Of a stretch of DNA of 64,000 bases, positions 19,980 to 29,036 are shown piece by piece. Every line of letters starts with the position of its first letter. The stretch's first letter is position 1. A model generated the notes under the pieces. That model searched no databases, was not told where the DNA came from, and saw only the letters and a list, made by a program, of their open reading frames with translations. The stretch comes from Sphingomonas flavescens (GTDB taxonomy: Bacteria; Pseudomonadota; Alphaproteobacteria; Sphingomonadales; Sphingomonadaceae): positions 186,001 through 250,000 of the forward strand of contig NZ_CP133016.1 in NCBI RefSeq assembly GCF_030866745.1. Direction: 5' to 3'. A program made the position numbers and the translations under genes.

Positions 19980-20395
19980 TCGCCCACCACATGGAAAACG
20001 ATCTCGCGCTCAGGCGGACGACGCCGATGTTCGAACAGGAAAATACCTTGCCACGTTCCGAGCATCGGTTGACGCGCCATCACCGGCACCGACAATTGGG
20101 TCGCGGTCAACGCGGCCCGGAGGTGCGCCGGCATGTCGTCCGGTCCCTCGTCGTCATGCTCATATTCCGCGCTCTCCGGCGCAAGCCGGGTTAGAAACGC
20201 TTCGAGATCCCGGCGCGCGGCAGGCGCCGCATTCTCCTGGATGACGAGGGATGCCGAGGTGTGGCGGCAGAAAACGGTCAGCAGACCGTCGGTGATGCCG
20301 CTGTCGGTAAGGAAATGCTGGACCGCATCCGTAATTTCGATGAGGCCCTGGCGACTCGCGCGAATCGGCAAAACGGCGATGGATTGGCGCAACAT
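19976..20395 (-). CDS. YjbQ-family protein (UPF0047)
   Basis: Members of this family are small beta-fold proteins with thiamine-phosphate synthase-like activity in at least some cases. The hallmark segments FCRHTSASLVIQENA (residues 42-56) and HDDEGPDDMPAHLRA (residues 79-93) are both present, as is GTWQGIFLFEHR near the C-terminus. A conserved histidine cluster is expected to bind metal. Length (139) is typical. It is the first gene of a two-gene unit with ybaK. Confidence 0.88.
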   Translation of the reverse strand: MLRQSIAVLPIRASRQGLIEITDAVQHFLTDSGITDGLLTVFCRHTSASLVIQENAAPAARRDLEAFLTRLAPESAEYEHDDEGPDDMPAHLRAALTATQLSVPVMARQPMLGTWQGIFLFEHRRRPPEREIVFHVVGE

Positions 20396-20460
20396 CGGGT
20401 CGCGCTAATGCCGATTATTCGGCCTGCCAACCGGTGACAAACCGCCGGCATAACGCACAA

Positions 20461-20490
20461 AAGAAAAGCGCCCGTCTTTCAACGAGCGCT
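20461..20490 (-). terminator. Rho-independent terminator
   Basis: Read on the minus strand, arms AGCGCTCGT and ACGGGCGCT (9 bp with one G-U) close on a TGAAAG loop and are followed by TTTTCTTTT. It ends transcription from the small ORF, and possibly from the EAL gene, before reaching yjbQ. The plus-strand reading lacks a good T-tract. Confidence 0.7.
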
Positions 20491-20511
20491 CTCTAACTCT
20501 TTGATATACGG

Positions 20512-20527
20512 CCTGACTTTCGTCAGG
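20512..20527 (-). repeat. GAAA-tetraloop hairpin
   Basis: On the minus strand CCTGAC-GAAA-GTCAGG forms a 6-bp stem with a stable GNRA-type loop, 11 bases after the stop codon of the small ORF. With the following terminator it gives a structured 3' end to a short transcript, as expected for a protected small mRNA or sRNA. Confidence 0.5.
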
Positions 20528-20538
20528 GCACGGCCAAA

Positions 20539-20619
20539 TTAGCCGTTACCGCCAGCCGTATCCCAGCCATGACCCATGAGCCAGCTCATGAAACCGCGGG
20601 ACGTTTTGACCTTCTTCAT
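20539..20619 (-). CDS. Candidate 26-residue peptide gene
   Basis: This short ORF encodes a basic, glycine-rich peptide that begins MKKVKTSRGF and ends GWDTAGGNG. It is preceded by an AGCGAG-like ribosome-binding site and followed by a GAAA hairpin and a strong terminator, so the stretch looks like a dedicated transcript. It has no signal peptide and no obvious RiPP leader. I do not recognise the peptide. It sits in the 362-base gap between yjbQ and the EAL gene, an AT-richer interval with several TTAACC-like motifs (near 20671 and 20731). Everything else in the gap is noncoding. Confidence 0.45.
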   Translation of the reverse strand: MKKVKTSRGFMSWLMGHGWDTAGGNG

Positions 20620-20757
20620 CTCGCTTACCCCGTTTTGCACTGCGATTCGGCAGCTGGGGTCATTATTAACCTTAATCGTTATGGTTAGCAAACAAGTAAC
20701 CATGTTTTTTGCGAAGACGAGCGAATACTTAACCGAAGGTAGTATTAGGATTTTTTG

Positions 20758-23046
20758 TTAGGCGGCGGTGCGCTTGCGGTCGGAAACCAAGCGTTTGGTC
20801 AGACTCTCGAGGCCCATCGGCCGGCCGACCGCGAAGCCTTGGGCGATATCGCAGCCCATTTCGACCAGCAGATCGAGAATATCGCGATGCTCGACGCCTT
20901 CGGCGACGACCTTGCGGCCCAATGAGTGGGCGAGGCCGACCGTGGACTGCACCATCAACCGGTCGCTGCGATTGTCAGCAATACCTTTGACGAAGCTTTG
21001 ATCGATCTTGATCTCGTTGGCCGGGATCTTCTTCAGGTAATCGAGCGTCGACAAACCGGTCCCGTAGTCGTCGATCGAAATGTTGACGCCGAGATCGCGC
21101 AAGCGGCCAATCATCTCCAATCCTTCGCCGCTACCGGCGAGCGCGGCCGTTTCCGTCAGCTCCAGCGTCAAATGATGGGCAGGGAGGCCGTGCCGGGCCA
21201 GTGAGGCGGACAGGCGCAGCGTGAATCCGCGGTCGCTGAGCAGCCGGGCGGATAGATTGACCGCAACGTCGAATGTTACACCGCGCTTGTTGATCTGCGC
21301 TGCCGCGGCGATCGCGTGGTCGAGCACGAAGTCGGTCAGCTTGCCAATGCGGTTGTGCTGTTCTGCTGCGGCGACAAATTCCGAAGCGGCGATCGGACCC
21401 TTCTCAGGGTGGGTCCACCGCGCCAGCGCTTCCGCGCCGATGATCCGCCGGGTCGCGAGGTCGAGCTTGGGCTGATAGGCGACCCACACTTCTCCGCGAT
21501 CGATCGCCTCGTCCAGCTGGCTGAGCATCGACAGCCGCCAGGACGCGCTCTCCAGGGTTTCCGGGTCGTGATATTTCCACTTGAGGCCATCGTGCGCCGC
21601 TTCGTCGGCGGCGACGAGGGCACTGGCCAGACGATTGGCGGGCGACCGTCCACTTCCGACTTCGACGCCAAATGAGATGGTGAGGTCGAGCGACAGGCCG
21701 TTGATCCGGGCGGGCGTGCGAAAGAGTGCATAAAGTGCCTCGAGGTGATTGCCGACCGGTTGGCGGCTGTTCTCGAACCATGCGAAAATACCAGCATCGC
21801 CCTGATACAGTACCCGATCGGGGGAGCCGACCTTCAGGCGCGCGACGATCTGGTCTATCAGCTGGCGCTCGCTGTTCGGGGGCAGGGTAGCGACGATTTC
21901 TTCGTAATTGAGCATCCGCGCGGCGACCAGCGCCTGCTCGTGACCCGCACGATTGGCACGCAATGCGCTGAGGTTAGGCAAGTTGGAGATGGCGTTCACC
22001 AGGCCGCGATCGCGGTACCTGCGCCAGCCCATGACCGTCGCAACGATGATCAGGACGAAGAGGCCGGGCGTGACGTCAAAGAAGATCAGCTGCGCTTCCG
22101 TGAAAATCGGCGCGATCAGAAGCGCGGCAGAAGCAATGCTGAACGCCGCGAGCGATTCAGCGAAACGTCGCCGCAGCAGAACCACCGTCACCGCGGCGAG
22201 GGCGAGCGCAAAACCGGGAAGCCAGCCAAGATCAAGCGGGCGACCCTGCTTCAGGGTCTCGGCGCCAAGGGCGTGGATGTAGACGCCGTACGATCGGCCG
22301 TAACCGGGCAGGAAGTACCTATCGCCGAGGATTTCCGACGCGATGCCGATGACCACGTCCTTCCCTTCAAGTTGCTTGGCGCTGACACGGCCGCTCAGCA
22401 CGTCAGCGGCGGAATAGGATGGCAAGCTGCCGGAGCGTAGCGAATAATCGACGAAGAATTGCTCGCCCGGCTTGCCCTTTGCGTCGGCGAGTAGGGCTGC
22501 GAATGACGGGACGGTACGGCCCTCGACCTTGGCGGCATAGGGCAGGCGCCACACGGCATTCTGCCAATTATACTCGACGCTTGCGACACCGAGCTGCGCG
22601 TTTCGCGAAAAGATCGGAAGCGGCAGCGAGTCCACGCGTTTCCCGTCGCCGGCGCCGATCTTGTACCGGGTCAGCAGCGTCACCCGTCCGGAGCGGCGGA
22701 TCGCCTCGGCGAACCGGCGGTCTTCGGCGGGATTCGACGCGAATGAGAAATTGATGTCGTAAACGATGCGCTTGGCGCCCGCCGCGGTCAGGCGATCCAC
22801 GAGATCGGCCTGGCGGCCGCGTGGCCACGGCCAGTTGCCATATTGGCGCAGCGAGGCGTCATCGATTTTGATGACGACGACCTTGCCGGTAGCGTTATGC
22901 TCGTGGAGGCTGTTGCGGCTCACGCGCAAAGCGTCCTCAAAGACTTCGCCGAGCCCGATCAGGCCGGAAATCAGCCCGGCGAGCGCCACCCACAGCAGCA
23001 GGCGCCACGGCTTTGGTTCCTGTCCTTGAACGCCGCGCTTCGACAC
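20758..23046 (-). CDS. CHASE2-GGDEF(degenerate)-EAL membrane c-di-GMP phosphodiesterase
   Basis: The N-terminus is anchored (residues 14-34) and followed by a periplasmic CHASE2 sensor (about 40-285), then hydrophobic segments between about 285 and 350. A GGDEF-like domain (about 365-495) lacks the GGDEF motif; the position reads YQGDAGIFAWF. The EAL domain (about 515-755) carries EAL (GAEALARW), LELTE, SIDDYGTGLSTL, KIDQSFV and AEGVE, so phosphodiesterase activity is predicted. Cellular c-di-GMP would be lowered in response to an unknown periplasmic signal. A tandem PilZ protein starts the window. Confidence 0.9.
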   Translation of the reverse strand: MSKRGVQGQEPKPWRLLLWVALAGLISGLIGLGEVFEDALRVSRNSLHEHNATGKVVVIKIDDASLRQYGNWPWPRGRQADLVDRLTAAGAKRIVYDINFSFASNPAEDRRFAEAIRRSGRVTLLTRYKIGAGDGKRVDSLPLPIFSRNAQLGVASVEYNWQNAVWRLPYAAKVEGRTVPSFAALLADAKGKPGEQFFVDYSLRSGSLPSYSAADVLSGRVSAKQLEGKDVVIGIASEILGDRYFLPGYGRSYGVYIHALGAETLKQGRPLDLGWLPGFALALAAVTVVLLRRRFAESLAAFSIASAALLIAPIFTEAQLIFFDVTPGLFVLIIVATVMGWRRYRDRGLVNAISNLPNLSALRANRAGHEQALVAARMLNYEEIVATLPPNSERQLIDQIVARLKVGSPDRVLYQGDAGIFAWFENSRQPVGNHLEALYALFRTPARINGLSLDLTISFGVEVGSGRSPANRLASALVAADEAAHDGLKWKYHDPETLESASWRLSMLSQLDEAIDRGEVWVAYQPKLDLATRRIIGAEALARWTHPEKGPIAASEFVAAAEQHNRIGKLTDFVLDHAIAAAAQINKRGVTFDVAVNLSARLLSDRGFTLRLSASLARHGLPAHHLTLELTETAALAGSGEGLEMIGRLRDLGVNISIDDYGTGLSTLDYLKKIPANEIKIDQSFVKGIADNRSDRLMVQSTVGLAHSLGRKVVAEGVEHRDILDLLVEMGCDIAQGFAVGRPMGLESLTKRLVSDRKRTAA

Positions 23047-23254
23047 GTGCGGTGGAATCCTTCCCTAGGGTTCCCCCCGCATGCGCGCGAAAAGGTTAGG
23101 AAAGCGCTAACCGCATCGAAATTAACAGCCGTTCGAATGGCCGCTGCAAAGTCTCTGTCCTATCCCATCGTATCTGTGCCAAGGTGGCGGCGGATGCGCA
23201 CACACAGCAGGGAAATCGACGGGCGGTGGATGAGCTTCGGCAACTGGCCGCCGC

Positions 23255-23293
23255 TTAAGTTCACGCAAAAGCTGCTGTCTGGCGTGAACTTAA
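23255..23293. repeat. 12-bp perfect inverted repeat in the pntAB leader
   Basis: TTAAGTTCACGC (23255-23266) is mirrored by GCGTGAACTTAA (23282-23293) around a 15-base spacer, ending 29 bases before the pntAB start. As RNA it would form a long hairpin in the leader; as DNA, two facing copies of one operator. Outer bases GCCGC and GCGGC extend the symmetry imperfectly. It is probably the regulatory element of the separated pntAB-pntB unit. Confidence 0.55.
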
Positions 23294-23322
23294 GTACTTT
23301 AGCGGCTTCTTGAGAGGGACCG

Positions 23323-23625
23323 ATGGACTTCATCTCGATCCTGTCGATCTTCATTTTGGCCTGTTTTGTCGGTTATTACGTGGTTTGGTCGGTAACTCCG
23401 GCGCTTCATACGCCGCTGATGAGCGTTACCAACGCCATTTCCTCGGTGATCGTCGTCGGCGCCCTGATCGCCGCCGCGGCCGCCGGTAGTCCCAGCTCCA
23501 AATGGCTCGGGCTCGCCGCAGTCGCGCTGGCCAGCGTGAATATTTTCGGGGGCTTTGCAGTCACCGCGCGAATGCTGGCGATGTACAAGAAGAAGGATCG
23601 CTCGGGAGACAAGACCCATGCATGA
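23323..23625 (+). CDS. pntAB: NAD(P) transhydrogenase subunit alpha part 2 (PntAB)
   Basis: This is the small membrane part of the alpha subunit (domain II half), about 100 residues with three hydrophobic helices: [34 protein letters not shown] and [17 protein letters not shown]. The text [14 protein letters not shown] is highly conserved in transhydrogenases. GAGAGGG precedes the ATG. It overlaps pntB by 8 bases. It must assemble with PntAA, whose gene is 3.8 kb upstream across four opposite-strand genes. Confidence 0.95.
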   Translation: MDFISILSIFILACFVGYYVVWSVTPALHTPLMSVTNAISSVIVVGALIAAAAAGSPSSKWLGLAAVALASVNIFGGFAVTARMLAMYKKKDRSGDKTHA

Positions 23626-25117
23626 GGCGGCCGCCACACCCGCCTGGGTGCTCCTTGCGTATCTGGTCTCCGGCGTCTGCTTCATCCTCGCGCTGAGGGG
23701 GCTGTCGAGCCCGGAAAGCAGCCGCCGCGGCAACCGCACCGGCATTATCGGCATGGCGATCGCCGTCGTCACGACGTTGGCGACGCACTACCCCACGATC
23801 AGCGAAATACTTACGCCCGACACCGGGCCGACGATCATCCGATACTCAATCGATTGGATCGCCGCTCTGGAAATTCTTGCTGCCATCGCGGTGGGTGGCG
23901 CGATCGGCCTCATTACCGCGCGCAAAATTCAGATGACCGCCATGCCGCAGCTGGTCGCGGCGTTTCACAGTCTCGTCGGCCTCGCCGCGGTACTGGTCGG
24001 CGCGGCCGCCTACCTAAACCCCGAAGCGTTCGGCATCGCCGCGCGGATCACCCCGGTCTACGGCCCGTCGATCATCAGCATTCTGCCGATCAGCCGGATT
24101 GAGATGGGCCTTGGCGTCGCCATCGGCGCCATCACCTTTTCCGGATCGGTGATCGCCTTCCTCAAGCTCAACGGCAACATGAGCGGCAAGCCGATCCTGC
24201 TGCCGCTGCGCCACGTCATCAATCTCGGCACGCTGTCCGCCATCCTCGGGCTGATCGCCTACTTTACCCAGGACCAGTCGCCCTGGGTGTTCGCGACCGT
24301 GACCGCGCTCAGCTTCCTGATCGGCTTCCTGCTGATCATCCCGATCGGCGGCGCCGACATGCCGGTCGTGATCTCGATGCTGAACAGCTATTCCGGCTGG
24401 GCCGCGGCGGCGATGGGCTTCACGCTCCACAACAGCGCGATGATCATCACCGGCGCATTGGTCGGCAGCTCGGGCGCGATCCTCAGCTACATCATGTGCC
24501 GGGCGATGAACCGCAGCTTCATCTCGGTCATCGCGGGCGGTTTCGGCGGCGACGCTGGCGCGGGCGGCGCCGCGGCGGCAATCGATCGTCCCTACAAGCG
24601 CGGCTCTGCGGAGGACGCCGCCTTCCTGATGAGTCAGGCCGACCAGGTCATCATCGTCCCCGGCTACGGCATGGCCGTCAGCCAGGCGCAGCACGCGCTC
24701 AAGGAAATGGGCGACAAGCTGAAGGCCGAGGGCGTCCGCGTGAAGTACGCGATCCACCCGGTCGCCGGTCGCATGCCGGGGCACATGAACGTCCTGCTGG
24801 CCGAAGCGAACGTGCCTTATGACGAGGTGTTCGAGCTGGAGGACATCAACAACGACTTCGCGCAGACCGACGTCGCGTTTGTCATCGGCGCTAACGACGT
24901 CACCAACCCGGCCGCCAAGACCGACAAGAGCTCACCGATCTACGGCATGCCCGTGCTCGACGTCGAAAAGGCACGCACCGTCCTGTTCGTGAAGCGCTCG
25001 ATGGGCGGCGTGGGCTATGCCGGCGTCGACAACGAGCTTTTCTACCGGGACAACACCATGATGCTGCTGGCCGACGCCAAGAAGATGGTCGAGGAAATTG
25101 TGAAGGCGCTCGGCTGA
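23618..25117 (+). CDS. pntB: NAD(P) transhydrogenase subunit beta (PntB)
   Basis: PntB carries the remaining membrane helices of domain II (residues 1-300) and the NADP(H)-binding domain III at the C-terminus. Domain III shows [44 protein letters not shown] and [15 protein letters not shown], the expected NADP site. The length of 499 residues is normal. The start was placed at [10 protein letters not shown] because an upstream extension would be in the pntAB frame and has no membrane character. Confidence 0.95.
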   Translation: MHEAAATPAWVLLAYLVSGVCFILALRGLSSPESSRRGNRTGIIGMAIAVVTTLATHYPTISEILTPDTGPTIIRYSIDWIAALEILAAIAVGGAIGLITARKIQMTAMPQLVAAFHSLVGLAAVLVGAAAYLNPEAFGIAARITPVYGPSIISILPISRIEMGLGVAIGAITFSGSVIAFLKLNGNMSGKPILLPLRHVINLGTLSAILGLIAYFTQDQSPWVFATVTALSFLIGFLLIIPIGGADMPVVISMLNSYSGWAAAAMGFTLHNSAMIITGALVGSSGAILSYIMCRAMNRSFISVIAGGFGGDAGAGGAAAAIDRPYKRGSAEDAAFLMSQADQVIIVPGYGMAVSQAQHALKEMGDKLKAEGVRVKYAIHPVAGRMPGHMNVLLAEANVPYDEVFELEDINNDFAQTDVAFVIGANDVTNPAAKTDKSSPIYGMPVLDVEKARTVLFVKRSMGGVGYAGVDNELFYRDNTMMLLADAKKMVEEIVKALG

Positions 25118-25833
25118 TGCGGAAGCTCGGCCTGATCGGCGGCACCAGCTGGTCGTCGACGGCGCTCTATTACGAACATCTCAACCGCGGGGTCGCAGCG
25201 CGGCTCGGCGGGCTGCACAGCGCGCGTCTGGTGATCGAAAGCCTCGACCTCGCGCCGTTCGCGACGAAGGAATTGTCGGGCGATTGGGACGGAGTGGCCG
25301 AGGATACGCTGGCAGCGGCCAGGCAATTGGAGGCTGCCGGCGCCGATGGCGTGATTATCACCTCCAACACCGGCCACAAGGTCTACGACGCCGTTGCGCC
25401 CAAGGTCGGCGTGCCGATGCTTCACATTGCCGATGCGACGGCCGACAAGCTCGTCGCCGACGGACGCAAGCGGATCGCGCTGCTCGGCACGCGGTTCACG
25501 ATGCTGGAGCCGCACATCCGCAGCCGCCTCGAGGCGCGCGGCCTGTCGCTGGCGCCGATCGAGCAGGCTTGGGTCGATGAGGTCGACCGGGTCATTTTCG
25601 AGGAACTCGCGGCCGGGAACGTCGTCCGCAACAGCCAGCGCAAGCTTAAGACCCTGCTGAGCGAGCTTGCCAAGCAGCGCGTTGATGCCGCGATCCTCGG
25701 CTGCACCGAGCTAGTGATGGCCGTCGACGTCCGTTCCAACGTCCTGCCGGTCTACGACACGACCGAAATCCACGCCCGCGCCTGCGTCGAGTGGATGCTT
25801 GCCGAAGAGGAGCAGTCGCGGGCCGCGGCCTGA
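25117..25833 (+). CDS. Asp/Glu racemase-like protein (YgeA branch)
   Basis: The fold and text (LGLIGGTSWSSTALYYEHLNR at the start; GTRFTMLEPHI, GCTELVMAVD) match the aspartate/glutamate racemase superfamily, nearest the YgeA-like branch of cofactor-independent amino-acid racemases. The second catalytic cysteine is present (GCTE), but the first is replaced: IITSNTGHK here, where YgeA-type proteins read LCTNTMHK. A classic two-cysteine racemase mechanism is therefore doubtful. It overlaps the pntB stop by one base and may be translated with it. Confidence 0.8.
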   Translation: MRKLGLIGGTSWSSTALYYEHLNRGVAARLGGLHSARLVIESLDLAPFATKELSGDWDGVAEDTLAAARQLEAAGADGVIITSNTGHKVYDAVAPKVGVPMLHIADATADKLVADGRKRIALLGTRFTMLEPHIRSRLEARGLSLAPIEQAWVDEVDRVIFEELAAGNVVRNSQRKLKTLLSELAKQRVDAAILGCTELVMAVDVRSNVLPVYDTTEIHARACVEWMLAEEEQSRAAA

Positions 25834-25871
25834 CGCTGGAAGGGCGGGGCGGCACCGCCTAGATAGCGAAG

Positions 25872-27815
25872 ATGAATCGAACACCGGCCGACCGTCCGGC
25901 TCATCCGAATTCCGCCGAGCGCTTCAACGAGGACCAGGCGACGTACGCCGTGCGCGGCGAGGGGGCGCCCGACCTCGACGCTGGTGTGGCGGCGATCCGC
26001 GAGGTGCTGAAGACGCTGCCGGTCCGCCCCGGCGTCTACCGGATGCAGGACGCGCGCGGGGACGTGCTCTATGTCGGCAAGGCGCGGACGCTGAAGAACC
26101 GGGTGACGAGCTACACGCAGGTCGCGCGGCTGCCGAAGCGCCTGCAGCGGATGGTGTCGCAGACGCGCTCGATGACCATCGTCACGACGCGCACCGAGGC
26201 GGAGGCGCTGCTGCTGGAAGCGCAGCTGATCAAGCGCTTCCGGCCGCCGTACAACGTGCTGCTGCGCGACGACAAAAGCTTCCCGTTCATCCTGCTGCGC
26301 GAGGATCATAAATTCCCTCGTGTCCAGAAGCATCGCGGCGCGCGGCGGATCAAGGGTCAGTACTACGGACCGTTCGCCAGCGCCGGTTCGGTAACGCGGA
26401 CGCTTAATGCGCTCCAGAAGCTGTTCCTGCTACGCAGCTGTTCCGACAGCTTTTTTGCCAACCGCTCGCGGCCTTGTCTGCTCTACCAAATCAAGCGATG
26501 CTCGGCGCCCTGTGTCGGCCGGATCGACGAGCCTGACTATGACGAACTGGTCGATGAGGCGAAGGAATTCCTGTCCGGCAAATCCACGGGGGTTCAGACG
26601 AAGCTCTCGCGGCTGATGGCCGAGGCCGCGGAGAAGCGGGATTACGAGCTGGCGGCCGTCTATCGCGACCGGCTGCGTGCGCTGACCTACATCCAAGGCA
26701 GCCAGACGGTGCATGCCGAGGGCCTGGGCGATGCCGACGTCTTCGCGCTGGCTTGCAAGGCGGGCACGGTCTCTATCCAGGCATTTTTCATTCGCGGTGG
26801 GCAAAACTGGGGTCATCGTGCCTTCTTCCCCGCTCACACAAACGACGTTCCGGAAACCGAGGTTCTCTCAACCTTTCTGGTCCAGTTCTATGAAGACATG
26901 CCGCCGCCACGGCGTATCCTCGTCGACCGCGAGCTGGCTGATCGCGAACTGCTCGAGGAAGCGCTGTCGGAGCGGGCCGAGCGTAAGGTCGTCATCGAGA
27001 TTCCACAGCGTGGCGCGCGGCGTAAGCTGCTGGAGCAGGCCAAGCGCAATGCTGAAGAAGCGCTCGACAGGCGAATGGCCGAGACCACGACGCAGACCAA
27101 GGTGCTCCGCGAACTTGCCGATACGTTCGAGCTAAGCGACGTACCCAAGCGCATCGAAGTCTACGACAACAGCCACATCATGGGCACTAATGCGACCGGC
27201 GCGATGATCGTCGCCGGGCCGGAGGGCTTCCGCAAGAACAACTACCGCAAGTTCAATATCAAGGCGGCACAGACCAACGACGATTTTGGGATGATGCGCG
27301 AAGTGCTGGAGCGGCGCTTCGCACGACTGGAGAAGGAAGACCCGGATCGTCAGACCGGCGAGTGGCCGGATCTTGTGTTGATCGATGGCGGCAAGGGCCA
27401 GCTGTCAGCGGTCTGCGAGGTCATGGAGGAGATGGGTGTCCATGACGTGCCGGTCGTCGGGGTTGCCAAAGGCCCGCACCACGGACGCGAGGGGCGCGAA
27501 GTGTTTCACCTTCCGGGCGGACGCGAGATCACCTTCCCGACCAACTCCGCGATCCTCTTCTATTTGCAGCGGCTGCGCGACGAGGCGCACCGCTTCGCGA
27601 TTGGCACACACCGGGCGAAGCGCGCGAAGAGCCTGACGACTTCGACGCTGGACGAGGTTCCCGGCATCGGACCGAACCGCAAGCGCGCCTTGCTGATGCA
27701 CTTCGGGACAGCGCGGGCGGTAAAGGGTGCGGCACTGGAGGATCTCGAGAAAGCGCCAGGCATCAGTCGCGCGACCGCACGGCAGGTGTACGACTACTTC
27801 CACCCGCGCGGATGA
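25872..27815 (+). CDS. uvrC: Excinuclease ABC subunit C
   Basis: UvrC makes the dual incisions of nucleotide-excision repair. Domains in order are the GIY-YIG nuclease (residues 52-130, [18 protein letters not shown]), a UVR/UvrB-binding segment (about residue 250), an RNase-H-like C-terminal nuclease ([12 protein letters not shown] near residue 500), and tandem helix-hairpin-helix motifs ([31 protein letters not shown]) at the end. A 45-residue N-terminal extension precedes the GIY-YIG domain. The last four bases overlap recO. Confidence 0.96.
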   Translation: MNRTPADRPAHPNSAERFNEDQATYAVRGEGAPDLDAGVAAIREVLKTLPVRPGVYRMQDARGDVLYVGKARTLKNRVTSYTQVARLPKRLQRMVSQTRSMTIVTTRTEAEALLLEAQLIKRFRPPYNVLLRDDKSFPFILLREDHKFPRVQKHRGARRIKGQYYGPFASAGSVTRTLNALQKLFLLRSCSDSFFANRSRPCLLYQIKRCSAPCVGRIDEPDYDELVDEAKEFLSGKSTGVQTKLSRLMAEAAEKRDYELAAVYRDRLRALTYIQGSQTVHAEGLGDADVFALACKAGTVSIQAFFIRGGQNWGHRAFFPAHTNDVPETEVLSTFLVQFYEDMPPPRRILVDRELADRELLEEALSERAERKVVIEIPQRGARRKLLEQAKRNAEEALDRRMAETTTQTKVLRELADTFELSDVPKRIEVYDNSHIMGTNATGAMIVAGPEGFRKNNYRKFNIKAAQTNDDFGMMREVLERRFARLEKEDPDRQTGEWPDLVLIDGGKGQLSAVCEVMEEMGVHDVPVVGVAKGPHHGREGREVFHLPGGREITFPTNSAILFYLQRLRDEAHRFAIGTHRAKRAKSLTTSTLDEVPGIGPNRKRALLMHFGTARAVKGAALEDLEKAPGISRATARQVYDYFHPRG

Positions 27816-28549
27816 GGAGCGAGACCGCCGCGATCGTCTGCGCTCTTCGCAATCACGGCGAGCATGGTGCGATCGTACGGCTAATGACACCGGAGCAGGG
27901 GCTGATTGCTGCTTACGTGCGCGGCGCGCGCGGCCGGCGAATGCGACCGGTGCTCATCGCGGGCAACGTCGTCGATGCGCGCCTTTCGGCGCGGACCGAG
28001 GCTCAATTACCGCAGGCGGAGATCGAGTTGGTGCACAGTCGCGGTCCGTTGCTGTCAGAACCGCTGCCCGCGGCGGCGATCGAGTGGGCGACGGTGCTCA
28101 CGGCGAGTGCGTTGCCTGAGGGGCAGCCATACCCACTGCTGTATCAGGCGTTCGAAGGTTTGCTCGATGCAATCGAAGCGTCGCCGTCCGCGAACGGCTG
28201 GGGTGTCGCGCTGGTCAGATATGAGCTGCTCCTGCTAGCCGAACTCGGGTTTGGCCTCGACCTTGAGCGATGTGCCGTGACTGGGGCGAACGACGACCTC
28301 GTTGCGGTCAGCCCGAAGTCGGGGCGCGCAGTCAGTGCCGCAGAGGCGGAGCCCTATACCGGAAAGCTGCTACCGCTTCCCGCATTCGTCCGCGCTGGGG
28401 GTCGCGCTTCATGGGAGGACATCGCCGACGGCTTGGACCTGACCGGTCACTTCCTCTTGCGTGATGTTCTCAACGACCGCTCGCGCCCTGTCGCCGATGC
28501 GCGAGGGAGGCTCGTTGAGCGGTTGCGCCGCGCGGGCGGTCTCGCTTAG
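27812..28549 (+). CDS. recO: DNA repair protein RecO
   Basis: RecO anneals DNA and helps load RecA through RecFOR. The N-terminal OB fold starts with [31 protein letters not shown], the normal RecO start. The C-terminal helical region contains [20 protein letters not shown]. The 245-residue length is standard. It overlaps uvrC as ATGA and precedes apaG by 9 bases, so uvrC-recO-apaG look co-transcribed. Confidence 0.92.
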   Translation: MRSETAAIVCALRNHGEHGAIVRLMTPEQGLIAAYVRGARGRRMRPVLIAGNVVDARLSARTEAQLPQAEIELVHSRGPLLSEPLPAAAIEWATVLTASALPEGQPYPLLYQAFEGLLDAIEASPSANGWGVALVRYELLLLAELGFGLDLERCAVTGANDDLVAVSPKSGRAVSAAEAEPYTGKLLPLPAFVRAGGRASWEDIADGLDLTGHFLLRDVLNDRSRPVADARGRLVERLRRAGGLA

Positions 28550-28558
28550 GCTTGGCTG

Positions 28559-28960
28559 GTGACGATCGATACGCTGGCCATGCTCTTTCCCAACGTCGCG
28601 GTAACCCGCGGCATCGCGGTGCGCGTGGCGGTCAGTTATTTGGTCGAGCAGTCCGATCCTACGAGCGATCGGTGGTTCTGGTCGTACCATGTCCGGATCG
28701 AGAATGGTGGTGAAGTCGCAGTGCAGCTGCTGTCGCGCAGCTGGACGATCATCGACGGACGCGGGACGGTGCACGAGGTCGTCGGCGAGGGCGTTGTGGG
28801 CGAAATGCCGCTGATCGCTCCGGGCGCGAGCTTCGATTATGTTTCGGGATGTCCACTCGACACGCCGGCAGGATCGATGAGCGGTACGTACCGCATGGTC
28901 GACGAGAACGGCACGGCTTTCGACGTCGAGATCCCACGCTTTCAGCTTCTCAGCGCCTGA
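28559..28960 (+). CDS. apaG: ApaG protein
   Basis: ApaG is a small beta-sandwich protein of the fibronectin-III-like superfamily; it is found in most proteobacteria and its biochemical role is unsettled. The region VAVSYLVEQSDPTSDRWFWSYHVRIEN, followed by LLSRSWTIIDGRG, VVGEMPLIAPGASFDYVSGCPLDTPAGSM, is diagnostic. The 133-residue length is standard. The GTG start is 9 bases after recO. The following glycosyltransferase coding region begins within a few bases of its stop. Confidence 0.92.
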   Translation: MTIDTLAMLFPNVAVTRGIAVRVAVSYLVEQSDPTSDRWFWSYHVRIENGGEVAVQLLSRSWTIIDGRGTVHEVVGEGVVGEMPLIAPGASFDYVSGCPLDTPAGSMSGTYRMVDENGTAFDVEIPRFQLLSA

Positions 28961-29036
28961 GAGAATAGCAATCTCTTCCCGCAGGGTCGTCCTGTCCGCC
29001 AACAGCAATTGGAACATCGCCAATTTTCGGGCGGGA

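Noticed and set aside
20539-20619. The 26-residue ORF as a lasso or thiopeptide precursor
   Set aside because: It has no leader/core division, no acidic residue at ring position 7-9 after a Gly, and no modifying enzyme beside it.
20576-20761. A 61-codon plus-strand ORF in the gap before the EAL gene
   Set aside because: It reads through the small-ORF region and the AT-rich upstream region with no ribosome-binding site and no family resemblance.
23160-23354. A small minus-strand ORF over the pntAB leader
   Set aside because: It crosses the inverted repeat and the pntAB start, has no ribosome-binding site, and encodes no recognisable sequence.
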